Source: an uncultured Paracoccaceae bacterium (GTDB lineage: Bacteria; Pseudomonadota; Alphaproteobacteria; Rhodobacterales; Rhodobacteraceae). From it: DNA of 64,000 bases. The stretch is taken from contig CANLVP010000002.1 of NCBI GenBank assembly GCA_947494675.1, positions 434,001-498,000 of the forward strand. Direction: 5' to 3'. Position numbers and translations under genes: made by a program. How positions within the stretch are numbered: the stretch's first letter is position 1; each line of letters opens with the position of its first letter. Below the pieces are notes generated by a model that ran no database searches, was not told the origin of the DNA, and saw only the letters and a list, made by a program, of their open reading frames with translations. Positions 16,717 to 25,605 of this stretch are shown in pieces.

Positions 16717-19699
16717 TCTGGCGTTCTCCTTCGGGGTCAAAGAAGTGGTGCGAGGTGACTTTGGCTTGCAGTGTTTCATTGCCGACAAAATTGACGACAC
16801 GAATGGTTTCGCCCAACCGCTGCTTGCCGTTGTTCAACAAACCAAGGGCGATGTATTTGCCAAGCGCCGGGGAATAGGTGGTTGAGGAGACCCACCCATC
16901 CCCGTGCCCTTGTGTTTCCCCCTGCAGCGGGAACAGCAGCGATCCGGCTTTGGCGCCGACCTGTCCTTCAATCTCCAGCCCGACAAGCGTAGGCCGCGTT
17001 GGATCATCCAGAACCGGGCGCTGGCGCAGGACCGATCCGACAAAGGGCTTTTTGGACGCTGCGAAGCCCTCTAGCCCTAAGTCTTTCAACGTTGTGCGCC
17101 CTTCGATTTCGGGGCCGGCCACATGGCCCTTTTCGATCCGCAGCGCGCCCATGGCTTCGGTGCCGTAGGGGGACAGGTCAAATTCTGTCCCGGCGTCGAT
17201 CAGGCGTTCCCAGACCCGGGTCGCAAATCCTGCAGGGATATAGACCTCGTAAGCCAGTTCGCCGGAGTAGGACATCCGGTGGATTCGCACGGGGCTGTCT
17301 GCGATCGTTGCGGTGACGAAGTGGTTGTTGGGCACAGCCTCCCGGTTCAGGTCCGCATCTGACACTTTCGACAGCAAGGTCCGCGCCTTCGGACCTGCCA
17401 CCGCAATCGTGCCCCATTGATCCGTGACGGTCGTGACATGCACGCGCAGGTCCTTCCATGCGGTCTGCAACAGATGTTCGGCAAATCCCAGAACCTTGGC
17501 CGCATTGGCCGTGGTGGTTGTCATAAAATAATCATTCTCGCCCAGACGCGCGGTCGCGCCGTCATCCATCACGAACCCGTCTTCGCGCAGCATCACGCCA
17601 TAGCGCAGGCGACCAACCTGAAGCGTCTTCCAGCCATTCACATAGATGCGGTTCAGGAATTCCGCGGCGTCCGGGCCCTGCACGGCGATTTTGCCCAGCG
17701 TTGAGACGTCGATAATCCCGACGTGTTCGCGCGCATGGGCCGCCTCGCGGATATAGGCGGCGGTCAGGGTTTCGCCGCTTTGCGGATAATACCATGGCCG
17801 CATCCAGGCCCCGGCTTGTGTCAGCTTGGCACCATGTTCGACGTGCCATTGATGCATCGGCGACAGACGGGTCGGGCGGAAGTGCTGCCCGTGTTCGTGA
17901 CCCACCAAAGCGCCAATCGCCGTCGGAATGAACGGGGGGCGGAACGTCGTCGTGCCGACCTCCGGGACACGAAGGCCACGCTGTTCAGCCATCCGCGACA
18001 GGGCGTTCATATTGGACAATTTACCCTGATCTGTCGCCATGCCTGTTGTTGTGTAGCGCTTCAGATGTTCGACGGAGACGTATCCTTCCTGGTGCGCCTG
18101 ATCGATATCGCTGACCTTCACGTCGTGTTGCAGATCGACAAAGGCCTTGCCCTTGGTCTTGCCATCCCGGGTGAACACGCCCCAGATCACATCTGGATCA
18201 TGGGGCCAGTCACGGGCCGCGAAGGCAGCCGGGCATATCCCTGCTGCGCCATCCGCGCCTGCCTGTTTGGCAGCCTCTGCCCCTTGGGCAAAGCCCTGCG
18301 TGATCACCTCTTCCAGTGTTTCAACAGCATTCACGCTGCCGGCGGTTTGCAGCGCGTCCGTTTCCTTAGGTGCCGCAAGAAAGAGTGCCGAGGCGTCATC
18401 AAAGCCTGGTTTCCCATGGCGCTGTGTCCACAGATGCACCGATGGGGTCCATCCCGCAGAGATCGCCAGCGTATCGCATGGTACACGGCTGATAGGCCCG
18501 GTGGCCCGCCCGCCCGCGTCAATGGGCGCTATCTCGACCGCGCTGACCCGCCCGCGTCCATGGGCCGCCAAGACGCCATGCCCGGTTTTGACCGTGACAC
18601 CCGCGCCCTTCGCCTCTGCTAAGAGCGCCGCATCGACACTCTGACGTGCATCAAGCAGGGTAACATTTGCGCCCGCGGTCCCTAGATCAAACGCGGCCTG
18701 ATAGGCCGTATCGTTATTGGTTGCGACAATGATCGTATCGCCCACCAGAACAGCATAGCGGTTGAGGTAGCTGCGCGCGGCATGGGCCAGCATGACGCCG
18801 GGTTTATCATTGCCACCGAATATCAAGGGCCGCTCAATCGCGCCGCTTGCCAGAACCGCGCGCTTTGCATGCACTTGCCAAAAACGTTGGCGTGGTTGGT
18901 GGTTCTCGGGGGCTTTCAGATGGTCTGAGACCCGCTCGATCAGTACGAATGTATCGCTGTCATAGGCACCCACAGCGGTCGTGCGGGTCAGGATCTGCAC
19001 GTTGTCCATGCCACCCAATTCCTTGGTAACAGAGATGCGCCAATTGTCCGCGTCAGACCCCACCGGGTCCGACAGGATCGCGCCGCCAAGCTCGCTATCC
19101 TGCTCAACCAGAATGACCCGCGCCCCGGCGCGTCCAGCCGCAAGGGCCGCCGTCAGACCAGCCGCCCCGCCGCCAATGACCAGCACGTCGCAATGCACGT
19201 GGCGCTTTTCGTAGCTGTCGGGGTCTTCAAGATAAGTCCCGCGCCCCATGCCGGCCGCCTTGCGGATAAAGGTCTCGCACATCATCCAGAACCGGGTGGA
19301 GTTCCGGAACGGGCCGATGAAGGTCTTGTAGTAAAACCCCGCACTCAGAAAGCGGCTGAACAGATTGTTCACAGCGCCAATATCATAGCGCAGGTTCGGC
19401 CAGGCGTTCTGACTGGTGCAGGTCAGCCCGTCAAAAACTTCGGTTGTGGTCGCACGCACATTTGGTTCGTGGCGCGCGCCATCGCGCAGATGCACCAGGG
19501 CGTTGGGCTCTTCCACACCCGCCGCATAGACACCGCGCGGGCGGTGATATTTAAAGCTGCGCCCCACCACCGTCACGCCGCTGGCCAGCATCGCAGCGCT
19601 TAGCGTGTCGCCTTGAAAGGCGGACAGGGCTGTCCCGTCAAATGACACAGAAAGAGGGGCTTCGCGGTCAATCCGCCCGCCGGTTTCAAGACGCTTCAT
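16709..19699 (-). CDS. soxA: Sarcosine oxidase alpha subunit
   Basis: About 996 residues from the ATG at 19697-19699, which follows a GGGAGG site. The N-terminal portion (GGRIDREAPLSVSFDG and RGVYAAGVEEPNALV) is the SoxA-specific NAD/small-domain region. A dinucleotide-binding segment VLVIGGGAAGLTAALAAGRA follows near residue 175, and the last 400 residues are GcvT-like. The enzyme oxidizes sarcosine to glycine and, with tetrahydrofolate, forms 5,10-methylene-tetrahydrofolate plus hydrogen peroxide. The gene order soxB-soxD-soxA-soxG is the classical one. The gene overlaps soxD by 14 bases. Confidence 0.93.
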   Translation of the reverse strand: MKRLETGGRIDREAPLSVSFDGTALSAFQGDTLSAAMLASGVTVVGRSFKYHRPRGVYAAGVEEPNALVHLRDGARHEPNVRATTTEVFDGLTCTSQNAWPNLRYDIGAVNNLFSRFLSAGFYYKTFIGPFRNSTRFWMMCETFIRKAAGMGRGTYLEDPDSYEKRHVHCDVLVIGGGAAGLTAALAAGRAGARVILVEQDSELGGAILSDPVGSDADNWRISVTKELGGMDNVQILTRTTAVGAYDSDTFVLIERVSDHLKAPENHQPRQRFWQVHAKRAVLASGAIERPLIFGGNDKPGVMLAHAARSYLNRYAVLVGDTIIVATNNDTAYQAAFDLGTAGANVTLLDARQSVDAALLAEAKGAGVTVKTGHGVLAAHGRGRVSAVEIAPIDAGGRATGPISRVPCDTLAISAGWTPSVHLWTQRHGKPGFDDASALFLAAPKETDALQTAGSVNAVETLEEVITQGFAQGAEAAKQAGADGAAGICPAAFAARDWPHDPDVIWGVFTRDGKTKGKAFVDLQHDVKVSDIDQAHQEGYVSVEHLKRYTTTGMATDQGKLSNMNALSRMAEQRGLRVPEVGTTTFRPPFIPTAIGALVGHEHGQHFRPTRLSPMHQWHVEHGAKLTQAGAWMRPWYYPQSGETLTAAYIREAAHAREHVGIIDVSTLGKIAVQGPDAAEFLNRIYVNGWKTLQVGRLRYGVMLREDGFVMDDGATARLGENDYFMTTTTANAAKVLGFAEHLLQTAWKDLRVHVTTVTDQWGTIAVAGPKARTLLSKVSDADLNREAVPNNHFVTATIADSPVRIHRMSYSGELAYEVYIPAGFATRVWERLIDAGTEFDLSPYGTEAMGALRIEKGHVAGPEIEGRTTLKDLGLEGFAASKKPFVGSVLRQRPVLDDPTRPTLVGLEIEGQVGAKAGSLLFPLQGETQGHGDGWVSSTTYSPALGKYIALGLLNNGKQRLGETIRVVNFVGNETLQAKVTSHHFFDPEGERQNG

Positions 19700-19961
19700 G
19701 ATCAACCTCCCGGGCCAGACGGCAGGAGCCAACTTCGTGCGTCAGTGTATTGCGCTCAAGCACCAGCCATTGGCGGCAGCCCTGCACATGGTGCCAGTAT
19801 TCAAGGTGCCAGCCGCGCGGGTTGTCACGATTGAACACATAGTCCACCCAGGGCTGGGTCGCAGTCTCATCCATTGCCGGGCGCGTCACTGTTGCATCCG
19901 CCCCATAGGTAAATTCAGTTTCAGTGCGAAGCCCGCAGATCGGGCAGTCAATCCGGATCAT
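19686..19961 (-). CDS. soxD: Sarcosine oxidase delta subunit
   Basis: A 91-residue protein with CPICG at residues 6-10 and HHVQGC at 57-62. This gives two Cys, a His and a further Cys that fit the zinc site of the SoxD family. The segment YVFNRDNPRGWHLEYWHH is strongly conserved in the family. It sits between soxB and soxA, with a 9-base gap from soxB and an overlap into soxA, so it is part of the same coupled unit. Confidence 0.92.
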   Translation of the reverse strand: MIRIDCPICGLRTETEFTYGADATVTRPAMDETATQPWVDYVFNRDNPRGWHLEYWHHVQGCRQWLVLERNTLTHEVGSCRLAREVDHEAS

Positions 19962-19970
19962 GTCTCGGCC

Positions 19971-21227
19971 TCAATGCGCATTTGGTTGCGGGCCAACGCC
20001 CTTTTCATCGATCTGGTAACCCCGGTTGAAACGGTCCAGCGTGAACTCCGCGTTGTCTTCATGGGGCGCGTCCTTGGCAATCGTATGGGCAAAGCACCAG
20101 CCCGAGGCAGGCGTTGCCTTAAACCCGCCGTAGCACCAGCCACCATTGAGATAGAGCCCATCCACAGGCGTCTTGGTGATGAAAGGCGAACCATCCATCG
20201 ACATGTCCATCACGCCGGCCCAATGGCGCAGCAATTTCAGCCGGGACAAGGATGGGATCAAAGCCTTGGCACTTGCCAGCGTATGTTCCACCATCGGCAG
20301 CCCGCCCCGTTGGGCATAGCTGTTATACATGTCCAGATCACCACCCAGAACCAACCCGCCCTTGTCGGACTGGCTGACGTAGAAATGTGCGGCCCCAAAG
20401 CTGATCACCGTATCGATGAGCGGTTTGTAGGGTTCGGTGACAAAAGCCTGCAGGGCGTGGGTTTCAATCGGCAGCCGCAGCCCTGCCATCTGCGCCAAAT
20501 GGCCCGAATGACCTGCCACACACAGCGCCACCTTGCCTGCCTTGATATCCCCCTTGTTGGTCTGGACGCCAACCACCTTGCCACCCTCGTAAAGATAGCC
20601 CGTGACCTCGCGCTGCTGCAGAATATCAACGCCGTATTGATCGGCCCCGCGCGCAAAACCCCAGGCCACCGCATCATGACGCGCCGTGCCCGCGCGGCTT
20701 TGGTAGATGGCCCCGTGAATGGGGAACCGCGCGTGTTCCGAATAATCCAGATAGGGCAGGCGCTGCTGCACCTCAGCGCGATCAAACAGCTCCGCATCGA
20801 TACCGTTCGCACGCATGACGTTTCCACGCCGCCGCGCCGCATCCATCTGCCCAGGTGAGTGGCAAAGGTTATACTGTCCACGCTGCGAAATCATGACATT
20901 GAAGTTGAGATCCTGACTGAGATTTTCCCAAAGCTTCATCGAGCGCTCGTAAAACAGCGTATTGCCCGGCATCATGTAATTCGACCGAACAATGGTTGTA
21001 TTGCGACCCGTGTTGCCGCCCCCAAGCCAGCCTTTTTCGACCACCGCCACATTGGTGATCCCGTGCTCTTTCGCCAAATAATATGCCGTGGCCAACCCAT
21101 GCCCGCCACCGCCGACAATGACCACGTCATACTCCGCTTTCGGCTCAGGATCGCGCCAAGCCCTGGACCAGCTCTTGTTGCCGCGCAGCCCCTCAAGGAA
21201 AACAGATAGTGCGGAGTATTTAGTCAT
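19971..21227 (-). CDS. soxB: Sarcosine oxidase beta subunit
   Basis: A 418-residue flavoprotein. The N-terminus has the dinucleotide-binding motif VVIVGGGGHGLATAYYLA. The segment TARHDAVAWGFARG near residues 181-194 contains the His that is the likely covalent FMN attachment site in this family. SoxB carries the sarcosine-oxidizing active site of the heterotetramer. The gene overlaps the end of the upstream AraC-type regulator by 8 bases, an arrangement that couples regulator and enzyme translation. Confidence 0.93.
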   Translation of the reverse strand: MTKYSALSVFLEGLRGNKSWSRAWRDPEPKAEYDVVIVGGGGHGLATAYYLAKEHGITNVAVVEKGWLGGGNTGRNTTIVRSNYMMPGNTLFYERSMKLWENLSQDLNFNVMISQRGQYNLCHSPGQMDAARRRGNVMRANGIDAELFDRAEVQQRLPYLDYSEHARFPIHGAIYQSRAGTARHDAVAWGFARGADQYGVDILQQREVTGYLYEGGKVVGVQTNKGDIKAGKVALCVAGHSGHLAQMAGLRLPIETHALQAFVTEPYKPLIDTVISFGAAHFYVSQSDKGGLVLGGDLDMYNSYAQRGGLPMVEHTLASAKALIPSLSRLKLLRHWAGVMDMSMDGSPFITKTPVDGLYLNGGWCYGGFKATPASGWCFAHTIAKDAPHEDNAEFTLDRFNRGYQIDEKGVGPQPNAH

Positions 21228-22299
21228 GTCTTGTGTGCTCTGCGGGTTGTGCGAATGCTTGCTTTTGCGCGCCCAAGTGACGATCCCCTTGCGAGATCAA
21301 CCGTTCAAATGTTGACGACTTCTGGTGCGGTGAAATGCCGAATTCTTTGCGGAACTGTTTGGAAAAATGCGCGGTGTTAAGAAAACCGCATTTCTCGGCG
21401 ATCTTTTTCGCCGTCTGCTCCGTCGTTATGAGCATCTGCAAGGCGGCCTCAAGACGGACCTTCATGATGCAATTCCCTGGCGATATGCCGACGTGTGCTT
21501 TGAACAAACGCTCAAGCTGCCTTTGTGACACGCCGATGTTTTCCGCAATTTCACTGACGGATTGCTTGTTGGCCAAGTTCTGAGACATCGCCACACCCGC
21601 CATCGAAATCGTTTTGTTTTCATGACCGATCAGCATTTCCAAAGTGCTCCGCTGCGGCTGTGCTGCGACGCGCGGTATGTGGTTTACAAGCCGGTCAATC
21701 CGCTTGTTTGCCTGTGACTTCGACAAGGTCTGTTTCGCCAGATTGGCGAAGGCATCAATACATGCGCTTCCCGTCGCGAATGTCAGAATATTGTTGTCGA
21801 GTTCAAAGACGGTCTCGCTGAACGAAACCGCGGGAAATTGTTGTCGCGAACGCGGCAACTCATCGCGATGCACGGCGACGTTTCGACCGTCCAAAACACC
21901 AATCTGGGCCAAGGCCTCTGTGCCGCTTCCGCAGGCGTAGATCAGGCGGTCCCGTCTGGCGTGATCGAAAATCCATCTGCTGAACCTCGCGTCCGGCATG
22001 GTGAAAAGCCGCCGACCACCAAGCAGAACAATCGCATCAACGCTTGGCAGCCCGTCGAGGTTCTGCGTTGGCAGGTCAATCTCAATCCCAAGGGAGTTTT
22101 GCGGCCGTTCCGCATCTTGTGAAAACCACGTGGTCGTCAATAAGGTCTCCGGATCCGACTGCTTGAAAGGCAACAGGAAATCCACGAAAGCCGAGTAACT
22201 GAGAAAGCAGAACTCCTCAAACAAGTAGACGGCAATCCTCACCTCATTACCCTTGGACGAGGACCGTTCACATAGTTTGGGGAAATGGCTGCCATCCAT
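21220..22299 (-). CDS. GATase1/AraC-type transcriptional regulator (GlxA family, GbdR/SouR-like)
   Basis: A 359-residue regulator with an N-terminal DJ-1/PfpI-like domain (RIAVYLFEEFCFLSYSAFVD) and a C-terminal AraC helix-turn-helix pair (EIAENIGVSQRQLERLFKAH and AEKCGFLNTAHFSKQFRKEF). In Pseudomonas, regulators of this architecture (GbdR, SouR) sense dimethylglycine, betaine or sarcosine, and this gene lies directly before soxB. It is therefore a good candidate for local control of the operon. The ATG at 22297-22299 has AGGG upstream; a GTG at 22242 preceded by AAGGG is an attractive alternative that would give about 340 residues. Confidence 0.85.
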   Translation of the reverse strand: MDGSHFPKLCERSSSKGNEVRIAVYLFEEFCFLSYSAFVDFLLPFKQSDPETLLTTTWFSQDAERPQNSLGIEIDLPTQNLDGLPSVDAIVLLGGRRLFTMPDARFSRWIFDHARRDRLIYACGSGTEALAQIGVLDGRNVAVHRDELPRSRQQFPAVSFSETVFELDNNILTFATGSACIDAFANLAKQTLSKSQANKRIDRLVNHIPRVAAQPQRSTLEMLIGHENKTISMAGVAMSQNLANKQSVSEIAENIGVSQRQLERLFKAHVGISPGNCIMKVRLEAALQMLITTEQTAKKIAEKCGFLNTAHFSKQFRKEFGISPHQKSSTFERLISQGDRHLGAQKQAFAQPAEHTRHD

Positions 22300-22308
22300 G
22301 TCGGGACC

Positions 22309-22911
22309 CTACGCTGCGTGCTCTTGCAGAACCGGGTTGCGATCAAGCTCCAGACCGCGCCAGATCACCATGGCAAGCAACGGGCTATCCGTCATGAACA
22401 TGGAGTGCTGCGCATTACTGGCGTGGTATTTGGTATTCCCGGGGCGCAGGACGACCGGTGGCTCGTCGTCGCTCATGAAGTGGGCCTCGCCCGCAAGGAC
22501 GCAATAGACTTCTTCGGGGGCGTGCGAATGGCTGGGGTATTCCAAACCGCGGTCCCAAAATCCAATGCTGATGCGCAAGTTGTCCGACTGAAATGCCCCG
22601 GCAGGACCAACCAGATTAAACCAGCCATAGCCGGACATGAACGCGGGACTGGTTGTTTCAGCGTCGTAGCTTTGATGCCAGTCAACCAGCAACGCGCTTT
22701 CAATCACCGCTTCGGTAATGGCCTGTGTTTGGAGGCCTGCCAGATTGCGCATATGGCCAAGCGCTTGCAGGCAAGGGACGGAACGGAAACCGGCATCCTG
22801 AAGCTGCAGGGGTTCGTCCAGCGCAGGCCCCACGAAAGCCGCCAACCCCTTATTCGCAGAAATCTTATCTTTGACGGCGCTCATAAGAGCATCCAATCGA
22901 TCTTGTCTCAT
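22309..22911 (-). CDS. DMSP lyase-family cupin, DddQ-like
   Basis: A 200-residue cupin. Its metal motif fits G(X)5HXH(X)3E(X)6G exactly, with H128, H130 and E134, followed by Y136 and a second-motif His at 163 in PGNTKYHASN. Length, motif spacing and sequence resemble DddQ, which cleaves dimethylsulfoniopropionate to dimethyl sulfide and acrylate in roseobacters. It lies 27 bases after the MttB-family gene and 9 bases before the GATase1/AraC regulator. That is an unusual home for a DMSP lyase, so it may instead act on a related methylated compound. Family assignment is good; activity is inferred. Confidence 0.78.
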   Translation of the reverse strand: MRQDRLDALMSAVKDKISANKGLAAFVGPALDEPLQLQDAGFRSVPCLQALGHMRNLAGLQTQAITEAVIESALLVDWHQSYDAETTSPAFMSGYGWFNLVGPAGAFQSDNLRISIGFWDRGLEYPSHSHAPEEVYCVLAGEAHFMSDDEPPVVLRPGNTKYHASNAQHSMFMTDSPLLAMVIWRGLELDRNPVLQEHAA

Positions 22912-22938
22912 CGCGCGCTTTGATGACAGCCTGTGCTG

Positions 22939-24456
22939 TCACATCTCCTTGGTTAGGTTTTCACGGCCACGCCGCTCTACGAATGCAGCCAATTGTTCGG
23001 TGGTTGTAGGGTCGATTGCGGGGGGGACATAAGCCTCAAGCAATTCCTTCCAGCGGGTGTTTGCGCGCTGCGATGCATCAGGAGAGCCTGACTGTTGCCA
23101 GAATTCGAAAGGCCGCCAGTCCGAGATCACAGGCGAATGGAACGCCGTCTCATAGCGCGCAATCGTATGCGGATCGCCAAGGAAGTGACCGCCGTGCCCG
23201 ACATTTGCGATCGCGGCTATGGCCTCATCGGCGTCGTTCAGATCCAATGACCCACGCAGCGCGCCCATCATGCCGATCATCTCGGAATCCAGAACCGTCT
23301 TTTCGAAACCGGTTGTCAGTCCGGCCTCCATCCAGCCATGGGCGTGGAAGACCCAATGCGCGCCACAAAGCTGTGCTGCCCAAAGTGAAAACATCGTCTC
23401 ATACGCACCTTGAGCATCCGGCGCATTGGACGTCGATCCGAGCATGATCCGCTGTGGTATGCCGTAGCGGCGCGCCATCTGCCCGTTGGACAAAGTGCCG
23501 GTCAGCGCCTCTGGCACACCCATGGCAGGTGCGCCAGACTTCATGTCGATTGGCGTGGTAAGGACGCCATAAAAGCAGGGGCATCCAGCCTGCACCATTT
23601 GCAAAAATGCGATAACCCCGATGCATTCCGCGTTACACTGGATCAGGCTGCCGGACAGCGTGATCGGTGACATCGCACCCGCGAATGCCACGGGCGAGAT
23701 GATGTTGGCTTGCCCAGCTCTTGCCAGCAGCATCGCGCCTTCAATCAGCGGCTCATCAACCACCAAGGGCGAATTCACGTTGATGCTGGCGTGAACCCGC
23801 GGCGCACGCGCCATTTCATCAGGGTCAATGCCATGGGCGATGCGCACCATCTCAAGGCTGTCATTCACGCGCTGCTCACCAATGGCGTAAATGCGCGGAA
23901 CCTTGTCCGACAGCGTCTGCCAGCTGAACATACTGCTCAGATGCCGGGTGTTTTCATGCGTGTCGATTGGCTCAACCGGATGGCCCGAATGAAACGCGCA
24001 AGTGCCCAGCATCTGGTTAAGACGTACGAGGTCTTCAAAATCCTTCTGCGTGCCTGACCGTCGCCCCCGATCCATATCGATGACATTGGGGGCAGAGGCC
24101 GCACTACCATAGTGGATGTTCCGGCCACCAACCTTCAGCGAATTGGCCGGGTTGCGCGCCACCATTTCAAATTCAGATGGGGCCAAAGACAGATAATGAT
24201 CTACGACCTCTGCCGGGAATTTGACAACGCCAGTGCTGCGATCCACGTCGCACCCTGCCGCTTCAAGAATTGGCCAGGTTTTCGTGGACAAAAACTTCAA
24301 CCCAACATCGCTCAGAACCTGAAGCGACAGGGCGTGCACCCGATCTTCGTCCTCGGGCGACATCACATTGATTGGCTGATACGCGTGCTGGAAGGCCTGC
24401 ACCGCCGTCGCTTGGGCCCTAGTCACTTTTTCGCGTCGTTTACGTCGCACAGTCAT
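22939..24456 (-). CDS. MttB-family (trimethylamine methyltransferase-like) protein without pyrrolysine
   Basis: A 505-residue member of the MTTB superfamily (segments HYGSAASAPNVIDMDRG, AFAGAMSPITLSGSL, WAAQLCGAHWVFHAHGWMEAG and NVGHGGHFLGDPHT). True archaeal MttB reads an internal UAG as pyrrolysine; here the frame is uninterrupted and ends in TGA, so it is of the non-pyrrolysine type. Characterized relatives demethylate glycine betaine, proline betaine or carnitine onto a corrinoid protein, but no corrinoid protein or reactivator gene is visible here. A GAGGTGAC site precedes the ATG at 24454-24456. It is the first gene of the nine-gene minus-strand operon, divergent from a LysR gene. Confidence 0.82.
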   Translation of the reverse strand: MTVRRKRREKVTRAQATAVQAFQHAYQPINVMSPEDEDRVHALSLQVLSDVGLKFLSTKTWPILEAAGCDVDRSTGVVKFPAEVVDHYLSLAPSEFEMVARNPANSLKVGGRNIHYGSAASAPNVIDMDRGRRSGTQKDFEDLVRLNQMLGTCAFHSGHPVEPIDTHENTRHLSSMFSWQTLSDKVPRIYAIGEQRVNDSLEMVRIAHGIDPDEMARAPRVHASINVNSPLVVDEPLIEGAMLLARAGQANIISPVAFAGAMSPITLSGSLIQCNAECIGVIAFLQMVQAGCPCFYGVLTTPIDMKSGAPAMGVPEALTGTLSNGQMARRYGIPQRIMLGSTSNAPDAQGAYETMFSLWAAQLCGAHWVFHAHGWMEAGLTTGFEKTVLDSEMIGMMGALRGSLDLNDADEAIAAIANVGHGGHFLGDPHTIARYETAFHSPVISDWRPFEFWQQSGSPDASQRANTRWKELLEAYVPPAIDPTTTEQLAAFVERRGRENLTKEM

Positions 24457-24513
24457 CTGTCACCTCGATTCACGCAAATCATAGGCCTTTGCGAAACCGG
24501 GCGCGCCTGATAA

Positions 24514-24547
24514 GGCATAATAACTGAAATACCAAAAGTGTTATACC
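24514..24547. promoter_or_regulatory. Imperfect inverted repeat in the mttB-lysR divergent region, candidate operator
   Basis: GGCATAA at 24514-24520 and TTATACC at 24541-24547 are inverted with one mismatch and a 20-base centre. Within it, ATAAC at 24520-24524 and GTTAT at 24540-24544 pair perfectly. The region is A/T-rich relative to its surroundings and lies between the divergent starts, where LysR-type regulators usually bind. Function is inferred from position and symmetry only. Confidence 0.35.
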
Positions 24548-24554
24548 GAAGAAG

Positions 24555-25478
24555 CTGAACGACCTCGAACTGTTTGTCGATATTTGCGAATTTGGCGGGC
24601 TGACCCAGACGGCAGTCGCGCGGGGGACGTCCCAGCCAGGGATCAGTCGCCGATTGCGCGATATCGAAACGACCATGCGCGCCAACCTCGTGCGCAGAAC
24701 CGGGCGGGGGGTCGAGCTGACGGACGCAGGGGAACATTTTCTGTCGTTTTGCAAAACGACGATCAAAGGGTTTCGAGAAACCCAAAAGCAAATCGACTAC
24801 GTCGCACGCACGGATCCAGAAGAGCTTTCTATCGCCATCCCATTGCAACTCAGCCGACTTGTCGTGCCCAGCCTGCAACGCGAACTGGAACGGGCTTTTC
24901 CTGAGACAAATGTGATTATCCGGGAGGAAAGCAGCGAAGCCACCGCGCATTTACTGCACAATGGAACGGTTGAAGCGGCCATATGCTATGTCCCAGAAGC
25001 TTATGCACCCGCACCGGCACATCCCACCTATCGCGAAGGGATGTATCTGGTCGGTGGCGCATCGGTGACCCCACCGGAAAAGGATGTCGTTTCAATCGCA
25101 GAAATCTCAGGGTTTCCGCTCATGTTGCCTCATAGCAGTTGGTACCGGAAACACTTGGAAAGCGCCTTTGAAGCCGCCGGCGAAAGGCTCACCACCGTCA
25201 GAGATCTGGAAACAGCCTCTGCCATGTTGGCCTTCGCGATGGAGGCGGAAGGGATGACCATCCTGCCTTACAGTAACATCTACGAAGAGGTCGAAAGAGG
25301 CGAGGTTTGGTGCCGCGAGATCGCGGATATCTCTGTTTCGCGCAATATCTACATCCGGTTCTCCAACACCATCAGCAAATGGGCCATGTCACGCCTTAAC
25401 GCGGCCTCCAAACAGGGGCTGGCCCTGACCGCATCAAAGGCACGCTGGAAAAAAGTTGCGGATACAGCACCGGGTTAA
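24555..25478 (+). CDS. LysR-family transcriptional regulator (non-standard start)
   Basis: The frame encodes a LysR protein of about 307 residues if started at CTG 24555. The helix-turn-helix reads NDLELFVDICEFGGLTQTA then GTSQPGISRRLRDIE, followed by a ligand-binding domain with IPLQLSRLVVPSLQRELE. Upstream there is no in-frame ATG, GTG or TTG before the stop at 24525; the first conventional start (TTG 24654) would delete most of the DNA-binding helix. CTG 24555 or ATA 24543 must therefore be used, or the gene's 5' end has decayed. It is divergent from the mttB operon and probably controls it and the adjacent PrpD-family gene. Confidence 0.72.
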   Translation: MNDLELFVDICEFGGLTQTAVARGTSQPGISRRLRDIETTMRANLVRRTGRGVELTDAGEHFLSFCKTTIKGFRETQKQIDYVARTDPEELSIAIPLQLSRLVVPSLQRELERAFPETNVIIREESSEATAHLLHNGTVEAAICYVPEAYAPAPAHPTYREGMYLVGGASVTPPEKDVVSIAEISGFPLMLPHSSWYRKHLESAFEAAGERLTTVRDLETASAMLAFAMEAEGMTILPYSNIYEEVERGEVWCREIADISVSRNIYIRFSNTISKWAMSRLNAASKQGLALTASKARWKKVADTAPG

Positions 25479-25605
25479 GAGGCGTCGACAATTTCAGTGC
25501 AAATGTCGGTGTCGTGACGGACCTCCGGTCGCAGTTTCAATAGGGTCACGAGGCATGGATGAGCCGATCTAGACCCTTCAACGTCATACGCAGGAAACCA
25601 TCGCG

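Noticed and set aside
22939-24456. Pyrrolysine-containing MttB
   Set aside because: No in-frame TAG interrupts the frame; the protein belongs to the non-pyrrolysine branch.
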